A stretch of 64,000 nucleotides of DNA from CAVUUN01 sp964421755 (GTDB taxonomy: Bacteria > Acidobacteriota > UBA6911 > RPQK01): the NCBI GenBank assembly GCA_964421755.1, contig CAYQYP010000460.1, forward strand, positions 36,674 through 100,673, given 5' to 3'. The stretch's first letter is position 1, and the number at the start of each line of letters is the position of its first letter. The notes beneath the pieces are model-generated. The model worked only from the letters and a program-made list of their open reading frames with translations. It was not told where the DNA came from and did not search any database. The translations under genes and the position numbers were made by a program. This document shows positions 49,490 through 58,905 of the stretch, piece by piece.

Positions 49490-51649
49490 ATGAAAGGTAA
49501 GACTTTATTGGTCATTCTGGCCGTGATGCTTCTGGTGCCGGTAATGACTCTCGCTCAACCCAGCAATCCCAAGGGTGGGTATCTGGGCTGGGACGGGGAA
49601 GCGCAGACGAGGAATCTGCCGGCCGGTACGGTACAGGATCCTGGATCTCAGTTGACCTACATCGTGGACACGGGTATCAACCTTCGGAAGGAATACAACG
49701 CCTCCGAATTACTCCCCGCGAAGCAGGAAGACGTGTTCGGGACCCGCAGGAGCAATGTTGCTCCTCTTCATCCGAACAGCTTGCTGTTCCCGCTTATCAC
49801 GGATGCCAACGGCGACTTCAATCCGAGTTCGCTGTATCAGAACTTCCTGTCGATCAGCAACGTACATCCGACCCAGGCAGTAACGGTTCACTTCCGTTAT
49901 TACAATGACAACTGCGATGATCTTCTCGACTTCCTGGTTGTCCTGACCTGCAACGACACGTTGATTTTCGACCCGTTCGACTTCGTGATTCCGTACACCT
50001 CTGGCGAGAACACGATGTTCCGTCTGATCGGTGATCCGGCTGAGGATGCAACGAAACCGGACCAGTCAGCACATGCTCTGAGACCGATTCAGACCCACCT
50101 GTGGGGTTCTGGCCGATTCGTTATCACCGCGGCGGCGTCTAGTACGACCCGTGATGAGAACGACACTCCGGACATCCTGTTCCCGAACGAGTGGAAGAGC
50201 TTGGACCAAACAGAAGACGAAGATGTTGGCGAGACCCACTGCAACATCGAGGCAGATGGTACTTTGTTGAACGTTGCCGGCCCGAACAGTGTCGGCGCGA
50301 CCGTTTCTTTGGATGACAAGGTTGCCGGAGCAGTCCGGAACGTTGGTTCGGTTGGTGGGTTCTCCAGCAACAACCTGCACGTTCTGAACGCCTTCCAGGC
50401 GTCCTTCAACTTCCTGATCGGCCACCTGACGACCGCCATTCCGGCCGCGCAGAGTGGTTTCGATCTAGTGTCCTATGGTTATCCGGCTTGGGCTCGCCCG
50501 GTTGTCATTCGCGGACAGACCCCGCCTGGCACGGGTGTTTTTGACGCGAACGAGAGCGACGGGCCTTTTGCTGTCGCCTTTGCCTTGAATCCTTACAACC
50601 CCGAGTTCGTAATTCCGGAAAGCCCGCATTCTCGTTTTAACATCTTTGGCGGCGGCCCGAATCCTGACGGTGATGCCCTTCACACTCTGAATTATCAGAT
50701 CGCGTGGGGTACTGAACTGGGTCGGACTTCCGACGGCGATTTTAACGTCTCGTTCACGAACCACATCTACCTGCGTAATGAAGTTCATGGTGGAGACGTC
50801 GCCGGCTTGAGATACAACGATGCCCAAGTAACCGACGACCACTCGTTGGATACGGATGACCTCGACATCTCCGGTGCCAGCGACTCCTTCTACGGTGCTC
50901 TGGGTACAAGTGCCTTCCTGGGTACCGAGGGTGAAGATCAGTGGATCCACTTCTTGTCCGTTGTTGACGACTACAATGGCAGCAACAACGCCGCGAGCAC
51001 CGCGGTGACGTTGCGAGATGCGGCGGCCAACATCAGCCCGGCTGCTACCGTCTACATCATGCAGATCTACGACAACGACGAGAACATCCTTACCTTTGAT
51101 TCCCCACCGAGTGTCCCGGTGTCCCCACCGACCATTTCGGCGGTTTCGATCTTGAAGATCACCTGCATTTGCTTGAGAACCTTCAAGACCGTGAGAGACG
51201 AGCAGAGCAACGTCGATTTCTTCAACGGATCAGGCAACCTGGATGAGCTGTCCCTGGCCGACCTGAACACATTTGGTGAAGGAATCAATGTTTTCGGTCC
51301 CGTCGGCGAGAACTTCAGAGGCCTTTTGAGACCCCTGGCGACCTGGGCCGATGAATCCGAAGACATCTCCGGCGGATGGATCCGCTTCGTGCGCGACAAC
51401 ACGGATCGCGTGTTCGTGCCCGCGGATGCTGGAACTGGTGTTGACACTGCCCATGCTTCTGGCTACGGCACCTCGACTTTCCAGATTTCCAAGTTCGCCG
51501 ATCACAATCAGGGCAACCTGATGTACGGTGCTTCCTTCATGACGATTGGTGTGTACGTTGCGAAATTCGAGGGATTCGGTGTTTCCTGGTACCTCTGGAC
51601 GGTTCCGTCCGATCCTGAGGTTTCCGACTCCGGAGACGAGACTCCCTAA
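49490..51649 (+). CDS. large secreted protein of unknown function, probably abundant
   Basis: 719 residues with a clear signal peptide (LLVILAVMLLVPVMTLAQ, about 5-22) and an excellent SD. The mature protein is acidic and Asn/Asp/Gly/Ser-rich with beta-strand-like segments (QNFLSISNVHPTQAVTVHFRY; GSGRFVITAAASS; DEDQWIHFLSV-like GEDQWIHFLSVVDDYNG). Three central Cys residues cluster at about 562-566 (KITCICLR). No catalytic motif recognised. It carries its own leader and a strong terminator. Composition and setting suggest a surface-layer or matrix protein, or a type II secretion substrate. The acidic tail has no sorting signal. Confidence 0.75.
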   Translation: MKGKTLLVILAVMLLVPVMTLAQPSNPKGGYLGWDGEAQTRNLPAGTVQDPGSQLTYIVDTGINLRKEYNASELLPAKQEDVFGTRRSNVAPLHPNSLLFPLITDANGDFNPSSLYQNFLSISNVHPTQAVTVHFRYYNDNCDDLLDFLVVLTCNDTLIFDPFDFVIPYTSGENTMFRLIGDPAEDATKPDQSAHALRPIQTHLWGSGRFVITAAASSTTRDENDTPDILFPNEWKSLDQTEDEDVGETHCNIEADGTLLNVAGPNSVGATVSLDDKVAGAVRNVGSVGGFSSNNLHVLNAFQASFNFLIGHLTTAIPAAQSGFDLVSYGYPAWARPVVIRGQTPPGTGVFDANESDGPFAVAFALNPYNPEFVIPESPHSRFNIFGGGPNPDGDALHTLNYQIAWGTELGRTSDGDFNVSFTNHIYLRNEVHGGDVAGLRYNDAQVTDDHSLDTDDLDISGASDSFYGALGTSAFLGTEGEDQWIHFLSVVDDYNGSNNAASTAVTLRDAAANISPAATVYIMQIYDNDENILTFDSPPSVPVSPPTISAVSILKITCICLRTFKTVRDEQSNVDFFNGSGNLDELSLADLNTFGEGINVFGPVGENFRGLLRPLATWADESEDISGGWIRFVRDNTDRVFVPADAGTGVDTAHASGYGTSTFQISKFADHNQGNLMYGASFMTIGVYVAKFEGFGVSWYLWTVPSDPEVSDSGDETP

Positions 51650-51673
51650 CGAGAGTCTCTGAAATCGGCAAGC

Positions 51674-51710
51674 AAAGGGGAAGGGGGATTTTGCCCTTCC
51701 CCTTTTTTTT
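51674..51710 (+). terminator. intrinsic terminator of the 719-residue protein gene
   Basis: AAAGGGGAAGGG/CCCTTCCCCTTT stem (51674-51685, 51694-51705) with an eight-T run, 25 bases past the stop. Confidence 0.9.
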
Positions 51711-51747
51711 GTCTGCAGCACTTAAGTAAAACGTGGAGGAATGAGTA

Positions 51748-53100
51748 GTGATATCCAAGGCCTTCCGTCTTTCAGTCTGGACCATCCTGGTTTCTCTTGC
51801 TTGCGCGCAACCGGTTAGGATCAGTCCCCCGCAGGCGAAAACTGCTGTTCAACAGCCCGACGTCCGTGAGTCAGCGGCAGTGGTCGACAGCAAGGGAGTG
51901 GTGCACGTTGCCTTTCAGGCGTTCTCTGTGGAACGCAAGCGCAGCGTCGTCATGTATGCCCGGATCGCGCCGGGCGAGCGCGCGGCGCATAGTGAGCCAC
52001 TTACGACTTCAGCGCCAGGGGTCTTGCCCGACTTGATCTGGAGCAAGGGGAGACTGCTCGCAGTCTGGAGCGAGAAGGCGGGAGAGGGCGGGTCAATCGC
52101 ATTTGCCTCGTCTGACGACAATGGGAAGACCTGGGAAAAATCAGTTCTTCCGGTGCGGACCGATCTTCCAACGGCCGCCCGGGTCATTGTGGCAAATACC
52201 GGGCATATCTTCGTTTACGGGAGTGCACGGGTCGCGGATCTCGGGGCTGAGAACGAAATCTATTGTCTGCGGTCCACGGATGGCGGCAAGTCGTGGACGA
52301 ATGCCAGCCCGTCTCTTGACATCCAGGGTGAGAGTGTTCAGCCCTTCCTGATGGAGGTCAGCCCGAGTCACCTGGTGATGGGGTGGACTCAGACCGATCG
52401 AAGGTCCTGGAAAGTAATGATCAGGCAGTCGAAGAATGGAGGCCAGACATGGGAGCCATCGGAAGTGGTCAACGATGACCCGAAGCTTCCGGTCGCCCAG
52501 CCGCGCCCGGTTGCTGTGGGCGATCGGCTTGTTGTTCTGTGGACCGAAACGACCGCCTTTGGAAAAAGGCTTGTGGCTGATTCCTTCGAAAAAGGCGCGT
52601 GGGGCAAAGACCGGGTTTTGTCCGGCCAAGAAGTCACGGAAGTGCACTACGCGGTGTTGTCCACCGCCAAAGAGGCCCAGGTCGCGTATCTGACGAAGAG
52701 CGGGTCAGGCCAGCTGCGCCGTTACAGGCTTTATACTCTGCAGCTAGACCCCGGGAAGTTGTCTGGTAGCAAGCCCTTGGCCCCGCCGGAAATGGTGAAT
52801 GAGTCCTTCTACGCCATTAATTTCGCCCCGGTCAACTTGAAGTCCGGCTTTGCGGTGGGTGCCAGCTACAGGGTGAGCTCATTAATGTGGAAAATTTCGC
52901 TTTTTTCCGGTGAAAAAAAACGCAGTTCCGGTGATATACTCCGCCTTGCACCAGACTTGGGGGGGAGGGATAGGGCGCTCCTGCATTTGCTGCCTTTACC
53001 CGACGGTCTTGTGGTTTTATACAGGGAACAACCGGTGCGTCAGGCCACCACGCGTTACTCGGGTGAGGTTTGGCTGGAGCGCGTCAGGGTTCCCAAGTAA
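51748..53100 (+). CDS. secreted sialidase-like beta-propeller protein (Asp-box repeats)
   Basis: 450 residues from GTG at 51748 (SD GGAGGA 7 bases upstream). Signal peptide about 1-20 (SVWTILVSLACA). Three Asp-box motifs of the BNR/sialidase type are visible: SSDDNGKTWE, STDGGKSWT and SKNGGQTWE, each at a blade edge. The active-site Arg triad of true sialidases cannot be confirmed, so it may be a glycan-binding or non-enzymatic propeller. It follows the 719-residue protein gene after a terminator and is 22 bp upstream of the PKD protein. Confidence 0.8.
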   Translation: MISKAFRLSVWTILVSLACAQPVRISPPQAKTAVQQPDVRESAAVVDSKGVVHVAFQAFSVERKRSVVMYARIAPGERAAHSEPLTTSAPGVLPDLIWSKGRLLAVWSEKAGEGGSIAFASSDDNGKTWEKSVLPVRTDLPTAARVIVANTGHIFVYGSARVADLGAENEIYCLRSTDGGKSWTNASPSLDIQGESVQPFLMEVSPSHLVMGWTQTDRRSWKVMIRQSKNGGQTWEPSEVVNDDPKLPVAQPRPVAVGDRLVVLWTETTAFGKRLVADSFEKGAWGKDRVLSGQEVTEVHYAVLSTAKEAQVAYLTKSGSGQLRRYRLYTLQLDPGKLSGSKPLAPPEMVNESFYAINFAPVNLKSGFAVGASYRVSSLMWKISLFSGEKKRSSGDILRLAPDLGGRDRALLHLLPLPDGLVVLYREQPVRQATTRYSGEVWLERVRVPK

Positions 53101-53122
53101 GGCAAGTTGAGGATTAAACACT

Positions 53123-56100
53123 ATGCCGCATCGATTCTCTCTGATTGGTATCCTAAGTCTGGTTCTTATTTGTCTGCCTTGTCTCGCCCAGGAGACCCTT
53201 GTTTGGGATGAGTCGACGATGACGGACGACTCCACAAACATCACTCTGATGGGAAATCCGGTGACGTTCCGGGCCGCGGCCACGGACCCGGAAGGCCACG
53301 CGCTGTCGTACCAGTGGCGGATTGTTTCCGACCCGACTGGTAAAGCCAATTTTGCCCAGGTTAATCGCCCCTATGTGACGGTCGATTTCCCCTGGGTATC
53401 GGCTTCGAGCAACCCGATTGGTTCGTCGATCATCATCGAGGTGACGGTGAATCACACTGACACCCAACTCCATGGAGATGTCGGCATGTCGCGGCAATTC
53501 GAGGCGGTGATCTCCGGTGTGAACCAACCGCCTCAGCCGGTGATTGTCGTCGACCCGGAGTCATCTGCCACCAACCCCATACGCGAGGGCGACGGTGTTT
53601 CTTTCAGCTCCGACAGTTCCGTTGATCCAGACAGCAGCGGTATGCGGCATGAATGGATAGCTCAGACTCTGCAGGGCTCCTTCCTTCAGCCGCTGGTCTT
53701 TTTCGGCACCGAGGGGACTTCGTCTGGATTCACGATACCGGGGCTCGCGACCCAGACAGCTCAGGTGATGGTAACGCTTGTCCTGATTGACGGACTTCAC
53801 GAAGTCAGGAAGTCGACTACCGTCTATCTAGCGAAGCGTCAGTCTTCGGGGAATACGCTCCCCGTCATTACTGCGACTTCACCCGTCAATATCCTCGCAG
53901 GGGATCCAATTCAGCTGTCAGCGAGTGTTACGGATGCCGAGGACCCTTGCAGCTTCACCTGGACCTTTGTTCAGGGATCCGGAACCACGATGGATCCCAT
54001 CGTGACCACGGTTCGGAATTCCCCGCCATATCAATGGAATGTAGGCGGAACTCATCCGGCTCTTTCCGTGGGCACTTACCAGTTCAGGTTGAGGGCGACG
54101 GAGAATCGATCCGGCGGCCAATACGCCGAAAAGACAATCACCGTCAATGTCACCCAGACGCCTGGTGGTGGCCCCGGTGGCTCGACGCCCGAGAACGGGG
54201 GTGCGGCTGACTGGGTGCCAACAACCACTGGCTGCACCAGCAATACACCGCCGACGGTCTCGATCTCTCCCGCGGCCAATCAGTTCAAACCGCTCTACAC
54301 CGGCGGAAGCACTGTCTCGCTGACGGTGACCGCGACGGATGCGAGCGAAAAGGAGAATCTTGCGAACCCCGATATCAAGTCAACGGGGGCCAGGATTTTC
54401 TGGGTGGACTATAGCGAGCTCACCGCGCTCGGTGTGAATGTGCAGGCCGCCAACTATGTGAAGACGTCCAGCACTACTTCCACCGCAACGATCTCGTTCA
54501 CCGCACCAAACACGACGGCCACGGCGCACATCACTTTCAGGGCGGTGGACGTCTTCGATTGTCAGACGTCAATTCGGTTTGCAGTTGCCTTCAAGCCGGC
54601 TTCAGCAAACACTCCGCCGACGGCGCGCATCAAGTACAAAATCGACAACGGGACTCTGACCACGCCGACGGGTAACGTCGCGGTCATAACAAATGCATCT
54701 CACACCATCACTCTGGATGGCACCGGCAGTACCGATCCGGGGGGAGCGATCTCCTCGTACCAGTGGTCTTTAACTGGCGCTTCGGGACTCAGCCTCACTG
54801 GAGCGAACAGCTCTACGGCCAGTTTCGTGGTCCCGGTGGGGTTCGCCGGCTCGGCGAACGTTTCCCTGACCGTTCGCGATTCGGCCCAGGTGTCCAACAG
54901 CACCTCGATGACGTTCAATTTCACTGCTGCTTCGGCGACGGCGCCGGTTGCGCGGATAAAGTACAAGATAGGAAGCAGCGGCACGCTGGCGGAGGCTCCT
55001 GCGACTATCACCCTGAACTTGACCGGTTCCCAGACCGTTACATTCGACGGCAGAACGAGTTCGGATCCTCAGGCAGGTGTCCTAACCTATGCATGGACCA
55101 AGGACACGGCGGGGCTGACCGGTAGCGCCACTGCAATTGGGGGGGCGGCTTCGGAGAGTTATACAGTAAATTTCTCCGGGAGCGCACGTGGCACTGTCGT
55201 GATTACCCTGACGGTCAAAGACCCAAACAACGAAACTGGTACCGCGTCCGTGATCGTCAATGTCCAGGGACCGCCGCCCGTAGCCCGCATCAAATACGGC
55301 GTGGGCAGTGGTGCGCTGACCGCGGCTACACCACCGCCTCCGATCGAAACCGATACGGCGAAGGTCATACACCTGGACGGAAGCACGAGCAGCGTCGAGG
55401 GCGGAACGATTGCTTCCTTTGCGTGGAGCGTGACTGAAACGCCTGGCGTGACCTTAACCGGGGAAACGACCGCAAGCGCAACGTTGGCAATCGCTGCCGG
55501 AACCTTGGGAACAGTCACTGTTTCCCTCACGGTGAAAGACGCAGCCAATCAGGAGGACGGCGCACAGATCATCTTCGAAATGGTTGAAAAAGTCGAGATT
55601 CCGGCCTTGTACTTCCCGCAGGTCGGCGTCGGGCCGTCTGAGGTGATCGGCCAGGAACTTAAAACTGTAATTCTGCTCGTGAACGATACGGATAGGGATG
55701 CCCATGAGGTGAGTATCGAGTTCTTTGATCAGAAGGGCGACCCCTTGAACCCGACAGTCAACGGTCAGGCTTGGGAGAATGAATCGTTTGAAATCAAGCA
55801 GATGACGAGCCAAAGGTTCACCTTTTCTAACCCTGAGATCCGAGTCGGTTGGGCTCGAGTCACCTCCGATGTCAAACTCTTCGGCATGGTGCAGTATCAA
55901 ATGTTTGAGCTTGTGAGCGGAAACCTCGTGAGGGAGATCAGTCTGTTCTCTTCTCCCCCGGCGAAGAAAGTGGTCACGTTCTTCGATCCGGCCGAACCCA
56001 TCGCGATTGCGATAGCCAATCCGGGCGATTCACCGACGAAGCTCGTAGTGAAGGTTGTCGACACGGAAAACGGCGAGTCGGTCTTGAGTACCTGGCAGGT

Positions 56101-56302
56101 GTTTCCGGACCTTCCATCCACTGGTCTCGGGAAGAACACGCAGCTGGCTGTTCCACTGCCTGAAGGCGCGTTGCCGCCCTATGCCAAACCGGGATCACTG
56201 GTGATCCAGTCGGAAAACGGCCAAGACATCGTGGTTACGATTCTGAAAACGACTAAAATAGGTGAGGCTTTTTCCACGCTGCCGATTTCGGTTACGCGCT
56301 AA
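53123..56302 (+). CDS. giant secreted adhesin-like protein with PKD/Ig repeats and Acidobacteriota-type C-terminal domain
   Basis: 1059 residues with signal peptide (about 1-22). Several Ig/PKD-like domains of 90-120 residues follow, e.g. NTLPVITATSPVNILAGDPI and TPPTVSISPAANQFKP. Three consecutive ones each begin with ARIKYKI or ARIKYGV (about 500, 610 and 715) and carry LDGTGSTDPGG / FDGRTSSDPQA / LDGSTSSVEGG motifs. The C-terminal 230 residues (LYFPQVGVG; TVILLVNDTDRDAHEVSIEFFD; AIAIANPGDSPTKLVVKVVD) resemble a domain common in Acidobacteriota extracellular proteins. A surface adhesin or matrix protein is likely; partner unknown. Confidence 0.8.
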   Translation: MPHRFSLIGILSLVLICLPCLAQETLVWDESTMTDDSTNITLMGNPVTFRAAATDPEGHALSYQWRIVSDPTGKANFAQVNRPYVTVDFPWVSASSNPIGSSIIIEVTVNHTDTQLHGDVGMSRQFEAVISGVNQPPQPVIVVDPESSATNPIREGDGVSFSSDSSVDPDSSGMRHEWIAQTLQGSFLQPLVFFGTEGTSSGFTIPGLATQTAQVMVTLVLIDGLHEVRKSTTVYLAKRQSSGNTLPVITATSPVNILAGDPIQLSASVTDAEDPCSFTWTFVQGSGTTMDPIVTTVRNSPPYQWNVGGTHPALSVGTYQFRLRATENRSGGQYAEKTITVNVTQTPGGGPGGSTPENGGAADWVPTTTGCTSNTPPTVSISPAANQFKPLYTGGSTVSLTVTATDASEKENLANPDIKSTGARIFWVDYSELTALGVNVQAANYVKTSSTTSTATISFTAPNTTATAHITFRAVDVFDCQTSIRFAVAFKPASANTPPTARIKYKIDNGTLTTPTGNVAVITNASHTITLDGTGSTDPGGAISSYQWSLTGASGLSLTGANSSTASFVVPVGFAGSANVSLTVRDSAQVSNSTSMTFNFTAASATAPVARIKYKIGSSGTLAEAPATITLNLTGSQTVTFDGRTSSDPQAGVLTYAWTKDTAGLTGSATAIGGAASESYTVNFSGSARGTVVITLTVKDPNNETGTASVIVNVQGPPPVARIKYGVGSGALTAATPPPPIETDTAKVIHLDGSTSSVEGGTIASFAWSVTETPGVTLTGETTASATLAIAAGTLGTVTVSLTVKDAANQEDGAQIIFEMVEKVEIPALYFPQVGVGPSEVIGQELKTVILLVNDTDRDAHEVSIEFFDQKGDPLNPTVNGQAWENESFEIKQMTSQRFTFSNPEIRVGWARVTSDVKLFGMVQYQMFELVSGNLVREISLFSSPPAKKVVTFFDPAEPIAIAIANPGDSPTKLVVKVVDTENGESVLSTWQVFPDLPSTGLGKNTQLAVPLPEGALPPYAKPGSLVIQSENGQDIVVTILKTTKIGEAFSTLPISVTR

Positions 56303-56327
56303 GGAAGGATAAAAGGAAGAATACAGC

Positions 56328-57584
56328 ATGATAATCCGCAGTAGAGTCGGCGTTTTCGCCTTGGCTCTCCTGCTCACTTCATCGGCTCCGGCGCTTGCGG
56401 CCGGAGCCGACGATTTTTGGGTGGGAGTTTGGCAAATCACGATAGACGGGCGCGACAAGGAGTCGGCCTTCTTAGCTATCGAAAAGGTTGGCAAAGAGCT
56501 CAGGCCGCGTTATTTCAATAGCTTGTGGGAAGAAGAGCCAATGAGCGTGGCTAGAGTCGAACCGAAAAGACTCATCATGAGCGGAGTTCCCCTTTCCCGC
56601 CACATGCAGATTGAGTTGGCCCCCGGCGAGCACGGGAAGATGAAAGGTCAGTGGAAGCTGCTCCATCCTCAGTTGCCTGTGTCATTTCCGGCCAGTGCGG
56701 TCAAGAGGTCACCTCTTGCGAGTGGCTTCAGGCCTCTCGGCTTCGAAAGCCAGGTGGACACCAACCACGTCATCGATTTCAACCAGCTTCTTCTGAAGAA
56801 AGCCCCCAGGGATTCCTTCGAGAAGTTCAAACAATTCTGGATCTCCAGTGTTGACACGACCTTCCTGCCGCTTGTGCAGGATCTCGTCTACCCCGACGGG
56901 GCGACTCCGGCATTAACTGAGGAGAGGCTCAGGACCATTTTCAACCTGCTCGCAGATCCAGAGTTTAAGGCGCAGTCAGAGCGCGTCGCCACAGAAGTCA
57001 AGGCGGTGATTTCGACCGTGAAGACCAAGAATCCTGCGCTTTATGCCGATAACCCGATCGTTCTCATGCCGAGTCTGGTTGAAGACCCGGTCTCGATGGA
57101 CTATATCGCCCGAAAACTGGTCGTTCGGGTCGATACTCAGAGAATCTCCAAGAAGTATCAGGGGGACTACCTCAAAGCATTTCTGGGACGCCTGCAACTC
57201 AAGGTGCGGCTCTGGGGAGTGATGCCCGGAGCGGACGACCGGCTTGATGCGGTCATTGTCCGCGAAGGGCTGGCGACCCGGTTCGCGGTTTCGTTGGGGC
57301 TGGCGAAAACGCCTGAACAATGCTTCGGTTTACCCGAGAAGGCCTTGGAGCACCCGGCGGAAAAGCTCGCCGTGCGGCGAAAGGCGATCCTCGCGTATCT
57401 TCGTATGGGGGGTAAGGAAGTCGCCAGAACCCTGCTGGAGGCGGAAACCCCGCCGACGCAAGAGGGACTGCGGATCGCGTACGACTTTGGCGATCGCCTC
57501 GTTGGTCGCTTCTCCGTGGGCGAAATCCTGGCGATGCCCGCCGCACGGTTCGCCCTCCTCCTGCAGGAATATTTGAAGGAGTAG
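56328..57584 (+). CDS. secreted protein of unknown function
   Basis: 418 residues. Signal peptide about 1-25 (VFALALLLTSSAPALAAG), good SD (AAGGAAGA). An N-terminal beta-rich part of 110 residues (FWVGVWQITIDGRDKESAFLAIEKV) resembles small lipocalin-like or DUF-type barrel domains. The remainder is helical and charged, ending in FALLLQEYLKE. No family recognised. It is 25 bp after the PKD protein and in the same direction, so it probably belongs to the same operon. Confidence 0.7.
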   Translation: MIIRSRVGVFALALLLTSSAPALAAGADDFWVGVWQITIDGRDKESAFLAIEKVGKELRPRYFNSLWEEEPMSVARVEPKRLIMSGVPLSRHMQIELAPGEHGKMKGQWKLLHPQLPVSFPASAVKRSPLASGFRPLGFESQVDTNHVIDFNQLLLKKAPRDSFEKFKQFWISSVDTTFLPLVQDLVYPDGATPALTEERLRTIFNLLADPEFKAQSERVATEVKAVISTVKTKNPALYADNPIVLMPSLVEDPVSMDYIARKLVVRVDTQRISKKYQGDYLKAFLGRLQLKVRLWGVMPGADDRLDAVIVREGLATRFAVSLGLAKTPEQCFGLPEKALEHPAEKLAVRRKAILAYLRMGGKEVARTLLEAETPPTQEGLRIAYDFGDRLVGRFSVGEILAMPAARFALLLQEYLKE

Positions 57585-57635
57585 CAAGGAGAGCGGGGGC
57601 ATTTCACGAGCATCCCTCACTCGATTTCGGCCGGT

Positions 57636-57677
57636 CGGCAGCGACGCCAAAAAATGTGCACACTTGCGTCGTTGCCG
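57636..57677. repeat. stem-loop between convergent genes
   Basis: CGGCAGCGACGC and GCGTCGTTGCCG pair at 11 of 12 positions (one G-T) around an 18-base loop. It lies between the secreted-protein stop at 57584 and the wzt stop at 57724. It lacks a T-run, so a factor-dependent or processing role is as likely as intrinsic termination. Confidence 0.55.
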
Positions 57678-57723
57678 CGTCCCGGGCTGGCGCAGGCCTT
57701 TGCCCGTCCCGCAGGTTCGAGCC

Positions 57724-58905
57724 TCATTCCCAGCGGTGATCCAGCTTGACCAGGCCCTGATCGAATGGCTCGCTCTTGACGCTGAACCGAATGAACTTCC
57801 CGCCGTACGCCTGGATGCCGTCCTGATCGGTCGTAAACGCGTGGCAAAGATACGCCCCCGATAGAAGTTGCAGTTCGGGGAGGATCAGGACGGCTGCGTA
57901 GGTATCCTCGCCGGCTCGGGTCAGCTCGGCGTTGGCTTGGATGCTTGACGTTACAAAAACGGACAGGCCGTCGTTGCGCACAATAGAGACGCCGAACGCC
58001 GGCCGGCCGCGGAAGCCGGACCGAAAAACTCCTGAAATGGCAAGTCGAAGCGTCTCCCCAGTCAGGAATTCACTCTTTGGTTCCCTGTTCGCCCCCGTCA
58101 TGACTGCCTCGGAGACCCAGGAATCTGCCGTTTCCGCGGGGGGCTCCCCGCCATTTCCGTTCTGCGACGACGTTTTGGTCTCCTGACGCAGTTCGTCGGT
58201 GTACGCCTCGACCACCTGATCCGACGGTCCGATGGCCCGAACGACTCCTTTGTCGAGCCACATGGCCCGCTCACACAGTGTCTTCACCTGATAGAGATTG
58301 TGCGAACAGAAGACGAGAGTCCTTCCCTCGCGCCGAAATCCGAGGATCCGATCGGTGCATTTCTTCTGAAAGTGCTGATCGCCCACTGCGAGCGCTTCGT
58401 CGATGATAAGGACCGAGGGGTCGAACCCGGTGGCCACGGCGAAACCGAGTCGGAGGTACATTCCAGAGGAGTAGGTTTTTACCGGCTTGCCGATGAAGTC
58501 TTGCAGCTCGCTGAACTCGACGATCTCCTTCTCGCGCGCACGAATATCCTCACGGCTAAGCCCAAGCAGCGCGCCGTTGAAGTAAATATTCTCCCGTCCG
58601 GAAAACTCTGGGTGAAAGCCGGCGCCGAGCTCCAGGAGTGCAGTGACCCGTCCGGTCACCCGGACAGTCCCCGAGCTGGGGAAAGCTGTCCCGGCGAGGA
58701 TTTTCAGGAGCGTGCTTTTGCCGGCCCCGTTGTTGCCCACGACCCCGAAGGCTTCGCCCTCGGCCAGCTCGAAGCCAACGTCCTTCAGCGCGATTTGCTG
58801 ATGGTGCGATACGACACCGAAGATAACTTCTTTGAGCAGTGAACGAGGTCCCCAATAGTGCTTATAGACCTTCGAGAGGCCGCTGACCCGGATAATGGAG
58901 CTCAT
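57724..58905 (-). CDS. wzt: ABC transporter ATPase for polysaccharide export with C-terminal glycan-binding domain (Wzt)
   Basis: 393 residues. ATPase domain (about 1-245): Walker A GNNGAGKST, signature YSSGMYLRLGFAVA, Walker B VLIIDEALAVGD and the GTVRVTGRVTALLELGAGF stretch typical of O-antigen/teichoic acid exporters. The extra C-terminal 140 residues (about 255-393) are a beta-sandwich like the Wzt C-terminal domain, which in E. coli O8/O9a recognises the capped end of the glycan. It overlaps wzm by ATGA. Exports finished polysaccharide across the inner membrane. Confidence 0.93.
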   Translation of the reverse strand: MSSIIRVSGLSKVYKHYWGPRSLLKEVIFGVVSHHQQIALKDVGFELAEGEAFGVVGNNGAGKSTLLKILAGTAFPSSGTVRVTGRVTALLELGAGFHPEFSGRENIYFNGALLGLSREDIRAREKEIVEFSELQDFIGKPVKTYSSGMYLRLGFAVATGFDPSVLIIDEALAVGDQHFQKKCTDRILGFRREGRTLVFCSHNLYQVKTLCERAMWLDKGVVRAIGPSDQVVEAYTDELRQETKTSSQNGNGGEPPAETADSWVSEAVMTGANREPKSEFLTGETLRLAISGVFRSGFRGRPAFGVSIVRNDGLSVFVTSSIQANAELTRAGEDTYAAVLILPELQLLSGAYLCHAFTTDQDGIQAYGGKFIRFSVKSEPFDQGLVKLDHRWE

